Positions 17,501-25,724 of a stretch of DNA of 64,000 nt are shown one piece after another. Source of the stretch: JBLMZI01 sp050258755 (GTDB taxonomy: Bacteria > Bacillota > Syntrophomonadia > Syntrophomonadales > DTU052); the NCBI GenBank assembly GCA_050258755.1, contig JBLMZI010000007.1, forward strand, positions 194,396 through 258,395, given 5' to 3'. The number at the start of each line of letters is the position of its first letter. The stretch's first letter is position 1. Under the pieces are notes generated by a model, which did no database searches, was not told the DNA's origin, and saw nothing but the letters and a program-made list of their open reading frames with translations. Made by a program: the position numbers and the translations under genes.

Positions 17501-19357
17501 CTAATCTTTCTTGGCGAAGACCTGATTTCGGCCGCGCTGTTTCGCTTCGTACAAAGCCTGGTCAGCGGCTCGCAGAATCCGGCTGATTTCGTCGTCCCGA
17601 TCCGGAATGATGCTGACCACCCCAAGACTGATGGTCACCACCGAAGCAACCGAAGAATACTCATGCTCGATCGCAAGCTGTGCCACGTTCTGACGGAGTT
17701 CCTCCGCAATGGAATTTGCGCCGGAGAGTTCGGTATTCGGAAGGATCACGGCCAATTCGTCCCCGCCGTAACGGGCGACCAGGTCCGTTGACCGTTTAAC
17801 CGTGCGCCGCAGCGTGGCCGCAATGGCTTTCAAACAGCTGTCGCCGGCCAGATGGCCGTACGAATCGTTATAGTCCTTGAAATAATCAATATCCATCATG
17901 ATCAAGCCCAGCGGAGCCAGAACCCGTTTCGCGCGATGCCATTCCCGCTGCAGGAACTCATCATAATACCGGCGGTTGGCAATGCCGGTCAGCCCGTCCA
18001 CGAAGGAAAGACGGCGCAATTCCTCGTTGGCCGCCTGCAGCTCACGGGTTCGAATCGCGACCTTGAGTTCCAGTTCGTCTTTCATCTGACGAAGCTCTTC
18101 CTCGGCCCTTTTCTGGGGCGTTATATCAAGCAGGGAAACCAGGCTTTGCATGGAGCCCGGAAGTAAAGCGACATTGACGACCGCTTCCCGGCTTTCCCTG
18201 AAGCGATCAACCATTCGGAAAGTATACATGTTCGGTGCCGAGTCGGCGTCAGCCCTGCGCTGCCGGTGATAGGCCACCATGCGCTCCAGATCTTCTGAAT
18301 TGGCTACAAACTCGGTCCACTTCATCTTTCCTTCCATCTGTTCCCGGGTAAACCCGGTCATGTCTTCAACCACCTCGTTTGCCATTAGAACCGTCATATC
18401 CTCGTCGACCATGACCATGGCGATGCCGCTGTGTTCAAACAGCGCCCGGTATTTCATCTCTGATTCAATCAAAGCCTTTTCGGCCATCCGCTTTTCGGCG
18501 ATTTCCAACTGAAGCGTCTCATTGATCCGGTTGTATTCGGCGGTCCGGGTCGCCACCAGTTCCTCCAGGTGGCTCTTGATCGACAGCAGTTCCTCTTCAA
18601 TCTGCTTGTGATGGGTGATATCGGCATCGACTCCGACCAGCCCGATCACTTGACCGTCAGCGATGACCGGCGCGACGGTCAGTTCCCGCACCTCAGCTTT
18701 CCGGTCGTGTTCTGCTTTGAACTCGGTGCGGATGATTGTGCCCTTCAGACAGCGCTTGAGACTGGTTTTCCATTTGGGGCGGAGTGTTTCCGGGACATCC
18801 AATGCGGTCATACGACGGCCAACGAAACTGCCGTATTTTTTAATGCAGCTGGCATTCTGCATGGTATAGCGCAGGTCCGTATCCATCGCGAAAAAATCGA
18901 ACGGAAGATTATCGATCAAGGCTCTGAGGTGGGCTTCACTCTTTTTCAGAGCCTCCAGTGCCTCGGTTTGATTCCGTTTCAGCAGGGCGTTTTCCAGCTC
19001 GCGTTCGATCGAAAAGGGAAGGCGCTTGAGGTCGTTTTTACGCACAAAGTCGGCGGCGCCCTGCTTCATAAGCGTGACCGCCAGATCAATGTTGATTTCA
19101 CCGGACAGGATAATGACGGGAAGGTTCGGGCACAGGGACTGCGCCTGAAGCAGGATATCCGGAGCGTTGAAAAAAGGCATGTAATGATCGCAGGTGACAA
19201 TATCCCATGTTTGTTCCGTGAGCGCGCGCCGCAGTGCATCCGGGCCGTCCACCCGCTCATAAACCGGTGAAAAGCCGCTGCGGCGAAGTTCATAAAGGAT
19301 CAGTTCGGCATCGGCCGGATCGTCGTCAACGATGAGAATGCGAAGCGTCTTTTGCAT
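17501..19357 (-). CDS. Response regulator-PAS-PAS diguanylate cyclase
   Basis: A 618-residue cytoplasmic signalling protein. The ATG at 19357 follows GGGAGG. It has an N-terminal receiver domain (residues 5-125; ILIVDDDPADAE, DIVTCDHYMPF with phospho-Asp, IILSG, and the conserved Lys in FVRKND), a PAS domain at about 150-270, a coiled linker, a second PAS at about 300-420, and a GGDEF domain at about 450-615. The active-site loop reads YGGDELAV, a GGDEL variant still compatible with activity. RSTD lies exactly five residues before it, giving the RxxD product-inhibition site. It is expected to make cyclic di-GMP in response to a partner kinase, which is not adjacent. No EAL domain is present. 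Confidence 0.92.
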   Translation of the reverse strand: MQKTLRILIVDDDPADAELILYELRRSGFSPVYERVDGPDALRRALTEQTWDIVTCDHYMPFFNAPDILLQAQSLCPNLPVIILSGEINIDLAVTLMKQGAADFVRKNDLKRLPFSIERELENALLKRNQTEALEALKKSEAHLRALIDNLPFDFFAMDTDLRYTMQNASCIKKYGSFVGRRMTALDVPETLRPKWKTSLKRCLKGTIIRTEFKAEHDRKAEVRELTVAPVIADGQVIGLVGVDADITHHKQIEEELLSIKSHLEELVATRTAEYNRINETLQLEIAEKRMAEKALIESEMKYRALFEHSGIAMVMVDEDMTVLMANEVVEDMTGFTREQMEGKMKWTEFVANSEDLERMVAYHRQRRADADSAPNMYTFRMVDRFRESREAVVNVALLPGSMQSLVSLLDITPQKRAEEELRQMKDELELKVAIRTRELQAANEELRRLSFVDGLTGIANRRYYDEFLQREWHRAKRVLAPLGLIMMDIDYFKDYNDSYGHLAGDSCLKAIAATLRRTVKRSTDLVARYGGDELAVILPNTELSGANSIAEELRQNVAQLAIEHEYSSVASVVTISLGVVSIIPDRDDEISRILRAADQALYEAKQRGRNQVFAKKD

Positions 19358-19569
19358 GTGATCCTCCCGGTCGCCGGTTTCAACATCGGCCTCTACGGAT
19401 TGAGAGCAAATGGACACACGGGGGAAAACGACACAATTGTTTCGAAAAGATGCTCTTTTGCAGCATTTGATGCGGGAACGATTTAAAGATAAAAGCATGA
19501 CGAACTGTAGTGACTAAGTGTACAATTCGCCGGGGAGAATCGATATTCCTCTAATTATTACCTATGCCA

Positions 19570-20169
19570 CTATAATGTGCGCTCTCGTTCAATTAACCGC
19601 GCAAGCAGGAGGGGAATGCCTTCCATCAGCATGAAATCCCATAGTTCCATCATTTCCTGCATGGGAACCGGCTGCGCTTTGACCAGCAGCTGGACGGCCT
19701 GGCCGTCGTTCATGGCTACGAGCGCGGCTGCCAGAGCGCGGCTGAGGCGGGTCTCGGGCAGACCATACAGATCGTCGATAAAGTGCTGGCTGGATTCAAT
19801 CCACCGGTCATACTGGGCGGCAAACCGATTCTCCAGTTCTTCATTGCCCCGAACTGCCTCATGGGCCAGGTAAAACTGAAGCTTGTTGTAGGTTTCGTTC
19901 TGCAGCCGTTTGCCGATTCCCTGAAGCAATGCCTGGCGAAACCGTTCCTTGTCGACCGAGCGGGAAGCCTGTGCCGGGGCAGCATACTCCTGAATCGTCT
20001 GGTCGATCACGTCCAGCAGCAGCATTTCTTTGCTCTTGAAGTGATAGTACAGGGCCCCTTTACTGATGCCAGCCTCATCGACAATGGCCTGAATGCTGGC
20101 ATTATTCACCCCTTGTTGGGCGATCACCTTTTTGGCGGCTTCGATGATGGCTTCTTTGGCTCCGCTCAT
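19570..20169 (-). CDS. TetR-family regulator divergent from CoA-transferase gene
   Basis: A 199-residue TetR/AcrR-type regulator with GGAGG before its ATG. The helix-turn-helix is in the first 50 residues (NASIQAIVDEAGISKGALYYHF), and the C-terminal helical ligand-binding domain follows. It is divergent from the CoA-transferase gene across 329 bases that contain a perfect 14-bp palindrome, a typical TetR-operator layout. By context it likely controls that gene and perhaps itself in response to an acyl-CoA or related ligand; that ligand is inferred. Confidence 0.9.
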   Translation of the reverse strand: MSGAKEAIIEAAKKVIAQQGVNNASIQAIVDEAGISKGALYYHFKSKEMLLLDVIDQTIQEYAAPAQASRSVDKERFRQALLQGIGKRLQNETYNKLQFYLAHEAVRGNEELENRFAAQYDRWIESSQHFIDDLYGLPETRLSRALAAALVAMNDGQAVQLLVKAQPVPMQEMMELWDFMLMEGIPLLLARLIERERTL

Positions 20170-20266
20170 TAATCCTGCAACCTCCGTGTTCTGATTCTGC
20201 GACAGGGTATTCTGAAAATATCTTAGCGCATTCGCGAAAATTGGTCTTGTTTCGCCCAGAAAAAAT

Positions 20267-20282
20267 TGCTATCGTAATAGCA
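20267..20282. promoter_or_regulatory. Inverted repeat TGCTAT-cgta-ATAGCA
   Basis: Perfect 6-bp arms separated by 4 bases, six bases before the 14-bp palindrome. Possibly a second regulator site or part of the promoter. Confidence 0.35.
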
Positions 20283-20288
20283 TTACAA

Positions 20289-20302
20289 ACCGACCGGTCG
20301 GT
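20289..20302. promoter_or_regulatory. Candidate TetR-family operator, perfect palindrome
   Basis: ACCGACCGGTCGGT is a perfect 14-bp palindrome in the region between the divergent TetR regulator and the CoA-transferase gene. GACCGGTC-centred palindromes of this form are common TetR-family sites. Confidence 0.6.
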
Positions 20303-20498
20303 ACAGTAATCGTATCATGCTCCGGCCAGGCGCGAAAGAACGAAGTGCTCTTTTTGCACAGCAAACCCACAAAATACAGGGAAATGGCCGAAAGGCGCTG
20401 GGAGTGGCCAGGCGCCATGTGTGGAATGCTTTGATCGTTTCGGGGGATACCCTTACTGAAAAATCTTGAACGGATCATTGTTGGGGAGGAATAAGGGA

Positions 20499-21875
20499 AT
20501 GTCGACGTATCAAAAAATGTACCAGGAAAAATTGGTCAAGGCCGAAACCGCAGCCCGGGTCATCGAGTCAGGGGATTGGCTGGACTACGGGATGTTTAAT
20601 GGCAAGCCGATTGCCTTTGACAAGGCGCTGGCGGCCCGCAAGGACGAGCTGAGCGATATCTTCGTAACCACAGGTGTCACGGTCCCGCCGGTGCCGGAAA
20701 TCGTGACCAAAGACCCGATGGGTGAAACATTCACGATGAATGACCTTCATTTCAGTCTGGTGACCCGAATGATGGCCCAGCACTGCAAGAACGTATTCTA
20801 CAATCCGCTCTGCTTTGGCGAAGCGGAAAAGTACTTCGCCGACGGCCGCATGGATTCGGTCAACGTTGGCGCACCGAACCGGAAAGCCTTTGTCAGCCAG
20901 GTGACGCCGATGGACCGTGACGGCTTCTTTAACTGGGGCTCCTGGAACGCGGCCGGCTACGAACAGGCTATGCGGGCGGAAAAGGTGATTGTCGAAGTCA
21001 ACCAGAAGGCGCCGAACGGCCTTGGCGGCTGCAATGAGCGCATTCACATCTCCCAGGTCGATTATATTGTCGAAGGGGAAAACCCGGACCTGTTCGCCCT
21101 GCCGGAAACCGAATCATCAGAGGTCGACCGTAAAATTGCCGAACATGTCTTTGATCACCTGCGCGATGGCTGCTGCATCCAGCTCGGGATTGGTTCGATG
21201 CCCAACGCGCTCGGCAAACTGATTGCGCATACCGATTTGAAAGATCTCGGAGTCCATACCGAAATGCTGGTCGATGCGTTCATGCACCTGCATGAGGCCG
21301 GCAAAATCACCGGCAAATACAAGAGCTTCGACCGGAACAAGATTGCTTACACCTTCGCGCTGGGCTCGCAGGACCTGTACGATTGGATTCACAATAACCA
21401 GGGCCTGGCATCCTACAATGCGAGTTACATCCTGCACCCGCCGCGCATGGCGCAGATGGAGAATCTCATTTCCATCAACCAGATTATGCAGATCGACCTG
21501 TACGGTCAAGTCAATGCAGAAAGCGAGAGCGGCCGGCAAATTTCAGGAAACGGCGGGCTTTCCGATTTCGTAAACGGCGCTTACTGGGCCAAGGGCGGCC
21601 GCAGCATCCTATGCCTGCCCTCCACCCATACATTCAAGGACGGCCGCAGGGTTTCCCGAATCGTTCCGACCTTCTCGCCGGGCACCATCACCACGGTATC
21701 GCGGCAGATGGTGAACATCGTGGCCACCGAGTTTGGCTGGGTTTCCATGAAAGGGGCGCCGACCTGGCTGAAGGCTGAAAAACTGATCTCTATCGCGCAC
21801 CCGGATTTCCGCGACGATCTGATCAAAGCGGCCGAAGCGGCGAAAATCTGGCGCCAGTCGAATAAAGTCAGCTAA
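20499..21875 (+). CDS. Acetyl-CoA hydrolase/transferase family CoA-transferase
   Basis: A 458-residue protein, start at 20499 after GGGGAGG. It belongs to the family that includes butyryl-CoA:acetate and 4-hydroxybutyrate CoA-transferases. Visible features are the N-terminal GDWLDYGMFNGKP, the glycine-rich LGIGSMPNAL, GVHTEMLVDAF with the Glu (about residue 254) that forms the acyl-thioester intermediate in this family, QVNAESESGRQISGNGG and the C-terminal PTFSPGTITTVSRQ. It would exchange CoA between a short-chain acyl-CoA and a free acid in the cytoplasm. The exact substrate pair is unresolved. It is probably regulated by the divergent TetR protein and is convergent with an acyl-CoA dehydrogenase. 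Confidence 0.88.
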   Translation: MSTYQKMYQEKLVKAETAARVIESGDWLDYGMFNGKPIAFDKALAARKDELSDIFVTTGVTVPPVPEIVTKDPMGETFTMNDLHFSLVTRMMAQHCKNVFYNPLCFGEAEKYFADGRMDSVNVGAPNRKAFVSQVTPMDRDGFFNWGSWNAAGYEQAMRAEKVIVEVNQKAPNGLGGCNERIHISQVDYIVEGENPDLFALPETESSEVDRKIAEHVFDHLRDGCCIQLGIGSMPNALGKLIAHTDLKDLGVHTEMLVDAFMHLHEAGKITGKYKSFDRNKIAYTFALGSQDLYDWIHNNQGLASYNASYILHPPRMAQMENLISINQIMQIDLYGQVNAESESGRQISGNGGLSDFVNGAYWAKGGRSILCLPSTHTFKDGRRVSRIVPTFSPGTITTVSRQMVNIVATEFGWVSMKGAPTWLKAEKLISIAHPDFRDDLIKAAEAAKIWRQSNKVS

Positions 21876-22035
21876 ATTAATATTGGAAAGTGGAGGCCGA
21901 CCCGGTTTACCCCCAAACTCAACCGAAGCTTACCGCGCCGATCCGCACGGTTCCTGAAATAGCGGATGGAAGCGGGCAATGGTCTGAGCAAACCGGGTTG
22001 TGTCTTTGCAATAACCAGATATCCCTCCATAGGAA

Positions 22036-22065
22036 AGCCACCCGATTCGGGTGGCTGTTTCTTTT
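22036..22065 (+). terminator. Terminator of CoA-transferase gene
   Basis: AGCCACCCGA pairs with TCGGGTGGCT (22036-22055), followed by GTTTCTTTT. It lies about 160 bases after the stop codon. Confidence 0.85.
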
Positions 22066-22069
22066 GCGC

Positions 22070-22103
22070 AAAAAGAGAGCGGGCGGCTGTCAAAGCCGCC
22101 CGC
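22070..22103 (-). terminator. Terminator of acyl-CoA dehydrogenase gene
   Basis: GCGGGCGGCT (22079-22088) pairs with AGCCGCCCGC (22094-22103). On the minus strand the stem is followed by CTCTTTTTG. Confidence 0.88.
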
Positions 22104-22131
22104 CATGTTTCATCGGATGGGGGGTTTGATT

Positions 22132-23964
22132 CTAGCCAAGTCCTTCTTCCGGGCAGTCGATTGCGGAGGTGTCCCCGAGTTCGAAAACGGTCTTGAGGTA
22201 GTGGACCTGCGGCACAATGTTCATCACATAGAACTTACCGGAGGCGATTTTGCCTTTGTAGAAGTTGGCGTCAAAATGATCCTCGCCGAGCTCGTCAAGC
22301 TTATTGCTGGCCAGCAGCGCCTGATCCAGTATCAGCATGCCGCAGTTGATCATTGCGGTGGCATGGAGAATACGGGTCGAGTACAGCGGCATCATCGGAA
22401 TTTTGCCTTCCTTGAGATAGCCCTGGAGGGTTCCAAGCATTCCTTGATACGCCTGGAATGCGCTTTCGAGCACTTCGAACTGTTTTTCAAAGCCTGGGGT
22501 CAGTTTGTTGGCAGCGATGAACTTGTGGACTTCGCCCAGCCAGGTCATCAGGTATTTGCCCTTTTTGGAAGTGAATTTGCGGCCGACCAGGTCCAGCGAC
22601 TGAATAAAGTTGGTGCCTTCCCAGATCGAGAAGATCTTCACATCGCGGGCGAGCTGCGCCGGGGCGTATTCTTCGATAAAACCGTAACCGCCGTAGGTCT
22701 GAATGGCGTCCCCAATCAGCGGCCAGGCCATGTCGGAGGCGTAGGCTTTGCACAGCGGATTCTGGAATTGGAACATCGCATCGGCAAATTCGCGCTCTTC
22801 TTCGTTGTCGCTGTCATGCAGCAAGTCGATATAGTAATAGGTTTTGTAGATCATGGCGCGAATCGCCTCGATGCACGATTTCTGCCCAAGCAGCATGCGC
22901 CGGACGTCCTCGTGTTCGATAATACGGACCTTCGGGCCTTTGGGATCGGTTAGCTTGGTGCCCTGAATCCGCTCCTTGGAATAAGCCAGCGCATTGTAGT
23001 AAGCCTGAGATGTGGTGCCGAGTGCGAGCAGACCCGTGCCCAGCCGCTCTTCGTTCATCATGTCAAACATCTGGGCCATTCCTTCACCCTTGCCGTCTTC
23101 TCCGGGCGGGTTGCCGATGATGTAGCCGTAACACTTGTCGTTTTCGCCGAAGGCCAGGGTACAGGTTGCAGATCCCTTCAGGCCCATCTTGTGCTCGATG
23201 CCGACTGTGGTCACATCGTTCCATTCACCCATGGAACCATCGTCGCTGACCCAGTACTTCGGAACCATAAACAGGGACAGACCGGCGGTGCCGGGACGAG
23301 CCCCTTCCAGGCGGCCCAGGACCAGGTGAATGAAGTTGCTGGCAATATCATGGTCACCGGAGGTGATGAACATCTTGGTCCCTTTAAGCTTGTACAAGCC
23401 GGGGGTATCCGTGGTGAAAGCCTTGGTGACACAGGCGCCGACATCCGAACCTGCGCCGGGTTCGGTCAGGTTCATCGTTCCGCCCCACTCGCCGGAGAAC
23501 ATTTTCTCCAGGTACAGGTCTTTGTATTTTTGATCGGCATGCTTTTGAATCACGCCTGCGGCGCCGGCGGTCAAACCCCAGTAGGTGGGAATCGCCGACG
23601 ATGCCGAAATGAACATTTCGCCGAGCGGTGCGTTCATACAGATCGGCATCCGGCCTTCTACTTCGCGGTCGGCCACCTGCGGGCCGAGACCGGCTTCCAT
23701 AACGGTCCGGTATGCGACTTTGATCGGCTCGGGCGTGACGACCTTGCCATCAATGAACTGTGCACCGATTTTGTCCGAGGCCTCGTTTGCCGGACCGATC
23801 ACATCGCGCGCGATTTTGAAAGCGACGTCGACGAATGAATCGACATCATCCTTCGAATAGTAGTCACGGTATGCGGGCATTGAAAGGAGATGGTCCAGGT
23901 CCAGCCATTCCTTCATGACGAACTTGACATCCCGCGTGTCAAATAGAAAATTGGTTGAAGACAT
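22132..23964 (-). CDS. Acyl-CoA dehydrogenase, long (about 600-residue) type
   Basis: A 610-residue flavoprotein starting after TGGGAGGG. It is longer than classic 380-residue dehydrogenases and fits the FadE5/DmdC-like subgroup with a C-terminal extension domain. The FAD/substrate signatures are MNLTEPGAGSDVGAC, TKMFITSGDHDIA, and GGYGFIEEYAPAQLARD followed by IWEGTNFIQ, whose Glu is the expected catalytic base. It oxidises an acyl-CoA to a 2-enoyl-CoA and passes electrons to ETF, which is not encoded here. Chain length is unknown. It is convergent with the CoA-transferase gene and possibly part of the same regulon. Confidence 0.92.
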   Translation of the reverse strand: MSSTNFLFDTRDVKFVMKEWLDLDHLLSMPAYRDYYSKDDVDSFVDVAFKIARDVIGPANEASDKIGAQFIDGKVVTPEPIKVAYRTVMEAGLGPQVADREVEGRMPICMNAPLGEMFISASSAIPTYWGLTAGAAGVIQKHADQKYKDLYLEKMFSGEWGGTMNLTEPGAGSDVGACVTKAFTTDTPGLYKLKGTKMFITSGDHDIASNFIHLVLGRLEGARPGTAGLSLFMVPKYWVSDDGSMGEWNDVTTVGIEHKMGLKGSATCTLAFGENDKCYGYIIGNPPGEDGKGEGMAQMFDMMNEERLGTGLLALGTTSQAYYNALAYSKERIQGTKLTDPKGPKVRIIEHEDVRRMLLGQKSCIEAIRAMIYKTYYYIDLLHDSDNEEEREFADAMFQFQNPLCKAYASDMAWPLIGDAIQTYGGYGFIEEYAPAQLARDVKIFSIWEGTNFIQSLDLVGRKFTSKKGKYLMTWLGEVHKFIAANKLTPGFEKQFEVLESAFQAYQGMLGTLQGYLKEGKIPMMPLYSTRILHATAMINCGMLILDQALLASNKLDELGEDHFDANFYKGKIASGKFYVMNIVPQVHYLKTVFELGDTSAIDCPEEGLG

Positions 23965-24316
23965 GATTTACCCTCCCATTTTTTATAGTTCATCGTTCCG
24001 CATCCGTATTCCGAATGCGCCCAACCCTTACCCTTTTATTCTTCATATACGTACTTTTATCCTCTGAACAATTTTTTCGAAAATTGTTTTGGGACCAATT
24101 TGTTTCCGAATGGAAAAGAATTAGGAAATCTATGATATGATGGACAATGAAATGAAGGAAAACGCAGTAGTTGAATGGAATACGATAATAATTAGCCATA
24201 ATCGCTGAATATGATCCTGTTTGTGTAGTAAGAGCACAAGCTTCTCACTGGAAGGGCGGGTTACGCGGTTTGGGATTGGCATCAAAGGGACTTCAGGGGC
24301 TCAGGACCGGGTGATG
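23965..24316. other. Divergent regulatory region between acyl-CoA dehydrogenase and Rrf2 genes
   Basis: About 350 A/T-rich bases without a supported gene. It contains a perfect 9-bp inverted repeat at 24067-24088, listed separately, and presumably the dehydrogenase promoter on the minus strand. I see no other recognisable element. Confidence 0.5.
24067..24088. promoter_or_regulatory. Inverted repeat upstream of acyl-CoA dehydrogenase gene
   Basis: AACAATTTT-ttcg-AAAATTGTT has 9-bp perfect arms, 102 bases upstream of the start codon. It is a candidate regulator-binding site. Confidence 0.45.
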
Positions 24317-24345
24317 TTGAATCCGAATCGGAATCCTGGTAAAAT
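24317..24345 (+). promoter_or_regulatory. Predicted promoter of the Rrf2 regulator gene
   Basis: TTGAAT (24317-24322), a 17-base spacer and TAAAAT (24340-24345) lie 44 bases before the start. The spacer holds a near-palindrome, CCGAATCGG, that could serve for autoregulation. Confidence 0.6.
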
Positions 24346-24389
24346 ACAAAGTAGATAAAGAAGGTACAATATCGACTGGGGGGGCCATC

Positions 24390-24812
24390 ATGCAGATCAC
24401 TCGTCAAACGGAATACGCGATTCGTACAATGCTTGAACTTGCCGCATCGCCGGGGCAAATCCTATCGACCAAGGTTATCTCCGAGCGGCAGGATGTTCCG
24501 GAACTGTTCCTTAAAAAAACGGTTCAAATTCTTGCCCGGGCCGGACTGGTAACAACCCAGCGGGGGACCCAGGGCGGGGTTAGACTGGCACGATCCGGGG
24601 ACACAATTACGATTGCGGATATTGTTATCGCTGTGGAAGGGCCGCTGGCCTTGAATGTCTGTCTGATGCCCGGCCACATCTGTGGGAATCTGGATACCTG
24701 CGTGGTTCATCAAATCATGAACCGGGCCCAGAATGCCCTGTCCAAGGAACTGAGCCGGGATACATTGACCGATATTCTAAAAATGGCGGAAAAACAAAAA
24801 GTCGGGGTCTAG
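24390..24812 (+). CDS. Rrf2-family regulator, likely Fe-S
   Basis: A 140-residue winged-helix protein, preceded by GGGGGGG. It starts MQITRQTEYAIRTMLELA, typical of Rrf2 proteins, with the recognition region VPELFLKKTVQILARAGLV and wing TQRGTQGGVRLA. Three cysteines, C91, C98 and C104, occur in the position used by IscR, NsrR and RsrR to hold a [2Fe-2S] or [4Fe-4S] cluster. It could sense Fe-S status, NO or redox state. No isc/suf genes are adjacent, so the targets are unknown. Confidence 0.88.
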   Translation: MQITRQTEYAIRTMLELAASPGQILSTKVISERQDVPELFLKKTVQILARAGLVTTQRGTQGGVRLARSGDTITIADIVIAVEGPLALNVCLMPGHICGNLDTCVVHQIMNRAQNALSKELSRDTLTDILKMAEKQKVGV

Positions 24813-24834
24813 AAGCAGAAGTGAAATGAAATTG

Positions 24835-24861
24835 GCAAAAAAAGAGGAGGGGAAACCCTCC
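24835..24861 (-). terminator. Terminator of J-domain gene
   Basis: AGAGGAGGG and CCCTCCTCT form a 9-bp stem with a GAAA loop. On the minus strand it is followed by a run of seven T's. It also lies just after the Rrf2 gene, but the plus-strand T-tract is poor. Confidence 0.75.
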
Positions 24862-24895
24862 TCTTGCTGTGTCTATCGGCTTTGATGATGTGGGG

Positions 24896-25312
24896 TTACA
24901 GGCGAAAGAAATATTTGAATGGATTGACCTGTGAGAAAAGGTTGTATTCCATCCAGGCCACGGAGACGCCAAAATCGAAGATATTGGCCAGCACATCGTC
25001 GACCCGGTGTGCGTTGATATAGTTTCGGAAGATCCGGTTCACCGTCCGGTAGCGGTATAGATTGTATTCAAAACTGGTGTTTCGGGGTGCGGCAGGATAA
25101 CGAAGCGCGAATCTTTGATCGTATTTGGCGCGGGTGGCTGGATCGCGCAGAACCGCGTATGCTTCGTTGATTCGCTTAAAGCGTTCCTCGGCGTTCGGCT
25201 CAAAGCAGACATCCGGGTGACAGTTTCGCGCCAGGCCGCGGTAGGCCGCTTTGATTTCAGTGGGCCCGGCTTGGGGTGATATGTTCAGTACTGCATAGTA
25301 ATCAGATAGCAT
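24896..25312 (-). CDS. J-domain (DnaJ-like) protein
   Basis: A 138-residue protein with a complete N-terminal J domain (residues 3-66): DYYAVLNISPQAGPTEIK, the HPD motif at residues 32-34, and FKRINEAYAVLRD. The HPD tripeptide stimulates the ATPase of DnaK-type chaperones. There is no G/F region, zinc finger or substrate-binding domain. The remaining 70 residues are unique, rich in Tyr, Phe and Asn. It is therefore a class C co-chaperone of unknown client. GGGGG lies 8 bases before the start. Confidence 0.87.
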   Translation of the reverse strand: MLSDYYAVLNISPQAGPTEIKAAYRGLARNCHPDVCFEPNAEERFKRINEAYAVLRDPATRAKYDQRFALRYPAAPRNTSFEYNLYRYRTVNRIFRNYINAHRVDDVLANIFDFGVSVAWMEYNLFSQVNPFKYFFRL

Positions 25313-25724
25313 CCAAGTATCCCCCGTTCAAGAGCCGGAAAAATGAGTGGTTTGCGTTTGCGGGACAGACGAAGTCTTCCGATGAAAATCTATCTCGCCA
25401 CAATCAGAATAGCATCTTAGAGAGCGAACCAACAATGTGTGAATCGGGCATCCTCATCGGCTGAAAGCCATGGATGGTTCGCTTATCCCGCTGGTTCTAA
25501 GCCTTACCTTCCCGGGCACGATTTTCCTGTCACTGGCTGAGTATACCCAGTTTAACCAGGCGGCATGCGCCGATGGAAAGATCGAAAAGCGCCATTTCAG
25601 CCGGGCGCCGTTTTTGATAAGATAAATAGGTCGATAACCCGGCAGGATGGAACCGAATGTCATTTTGAATGGGTACGGCACCCAAAGCCCGGCCATTGCG
25701 GCATTGGGCGGCAAGGAGCGAGAG
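25313..25724. other. Divergent intergenic region between J-domain gene and pcrA
   Basis: 412 bases without a supported gene. A 9-bp inverted repeat, AGCGAACCA (25423-25431) and TGGTTCGCT (25475-25483), encloses 43 bases. Promoters in both directions are expected, but none is clear. Frames crossing the stretch have no ribosome binding site or recognisable product. Confidence 0.4.

Noticed and set aside
22051..22953. 300-codon plus-strand frame covering two terminators and the 3' half of the acyl-CoA dehydrogenase gene
   Set aside because: It runs through two intrinsic terminators and lies opposite a conserved enzyme.
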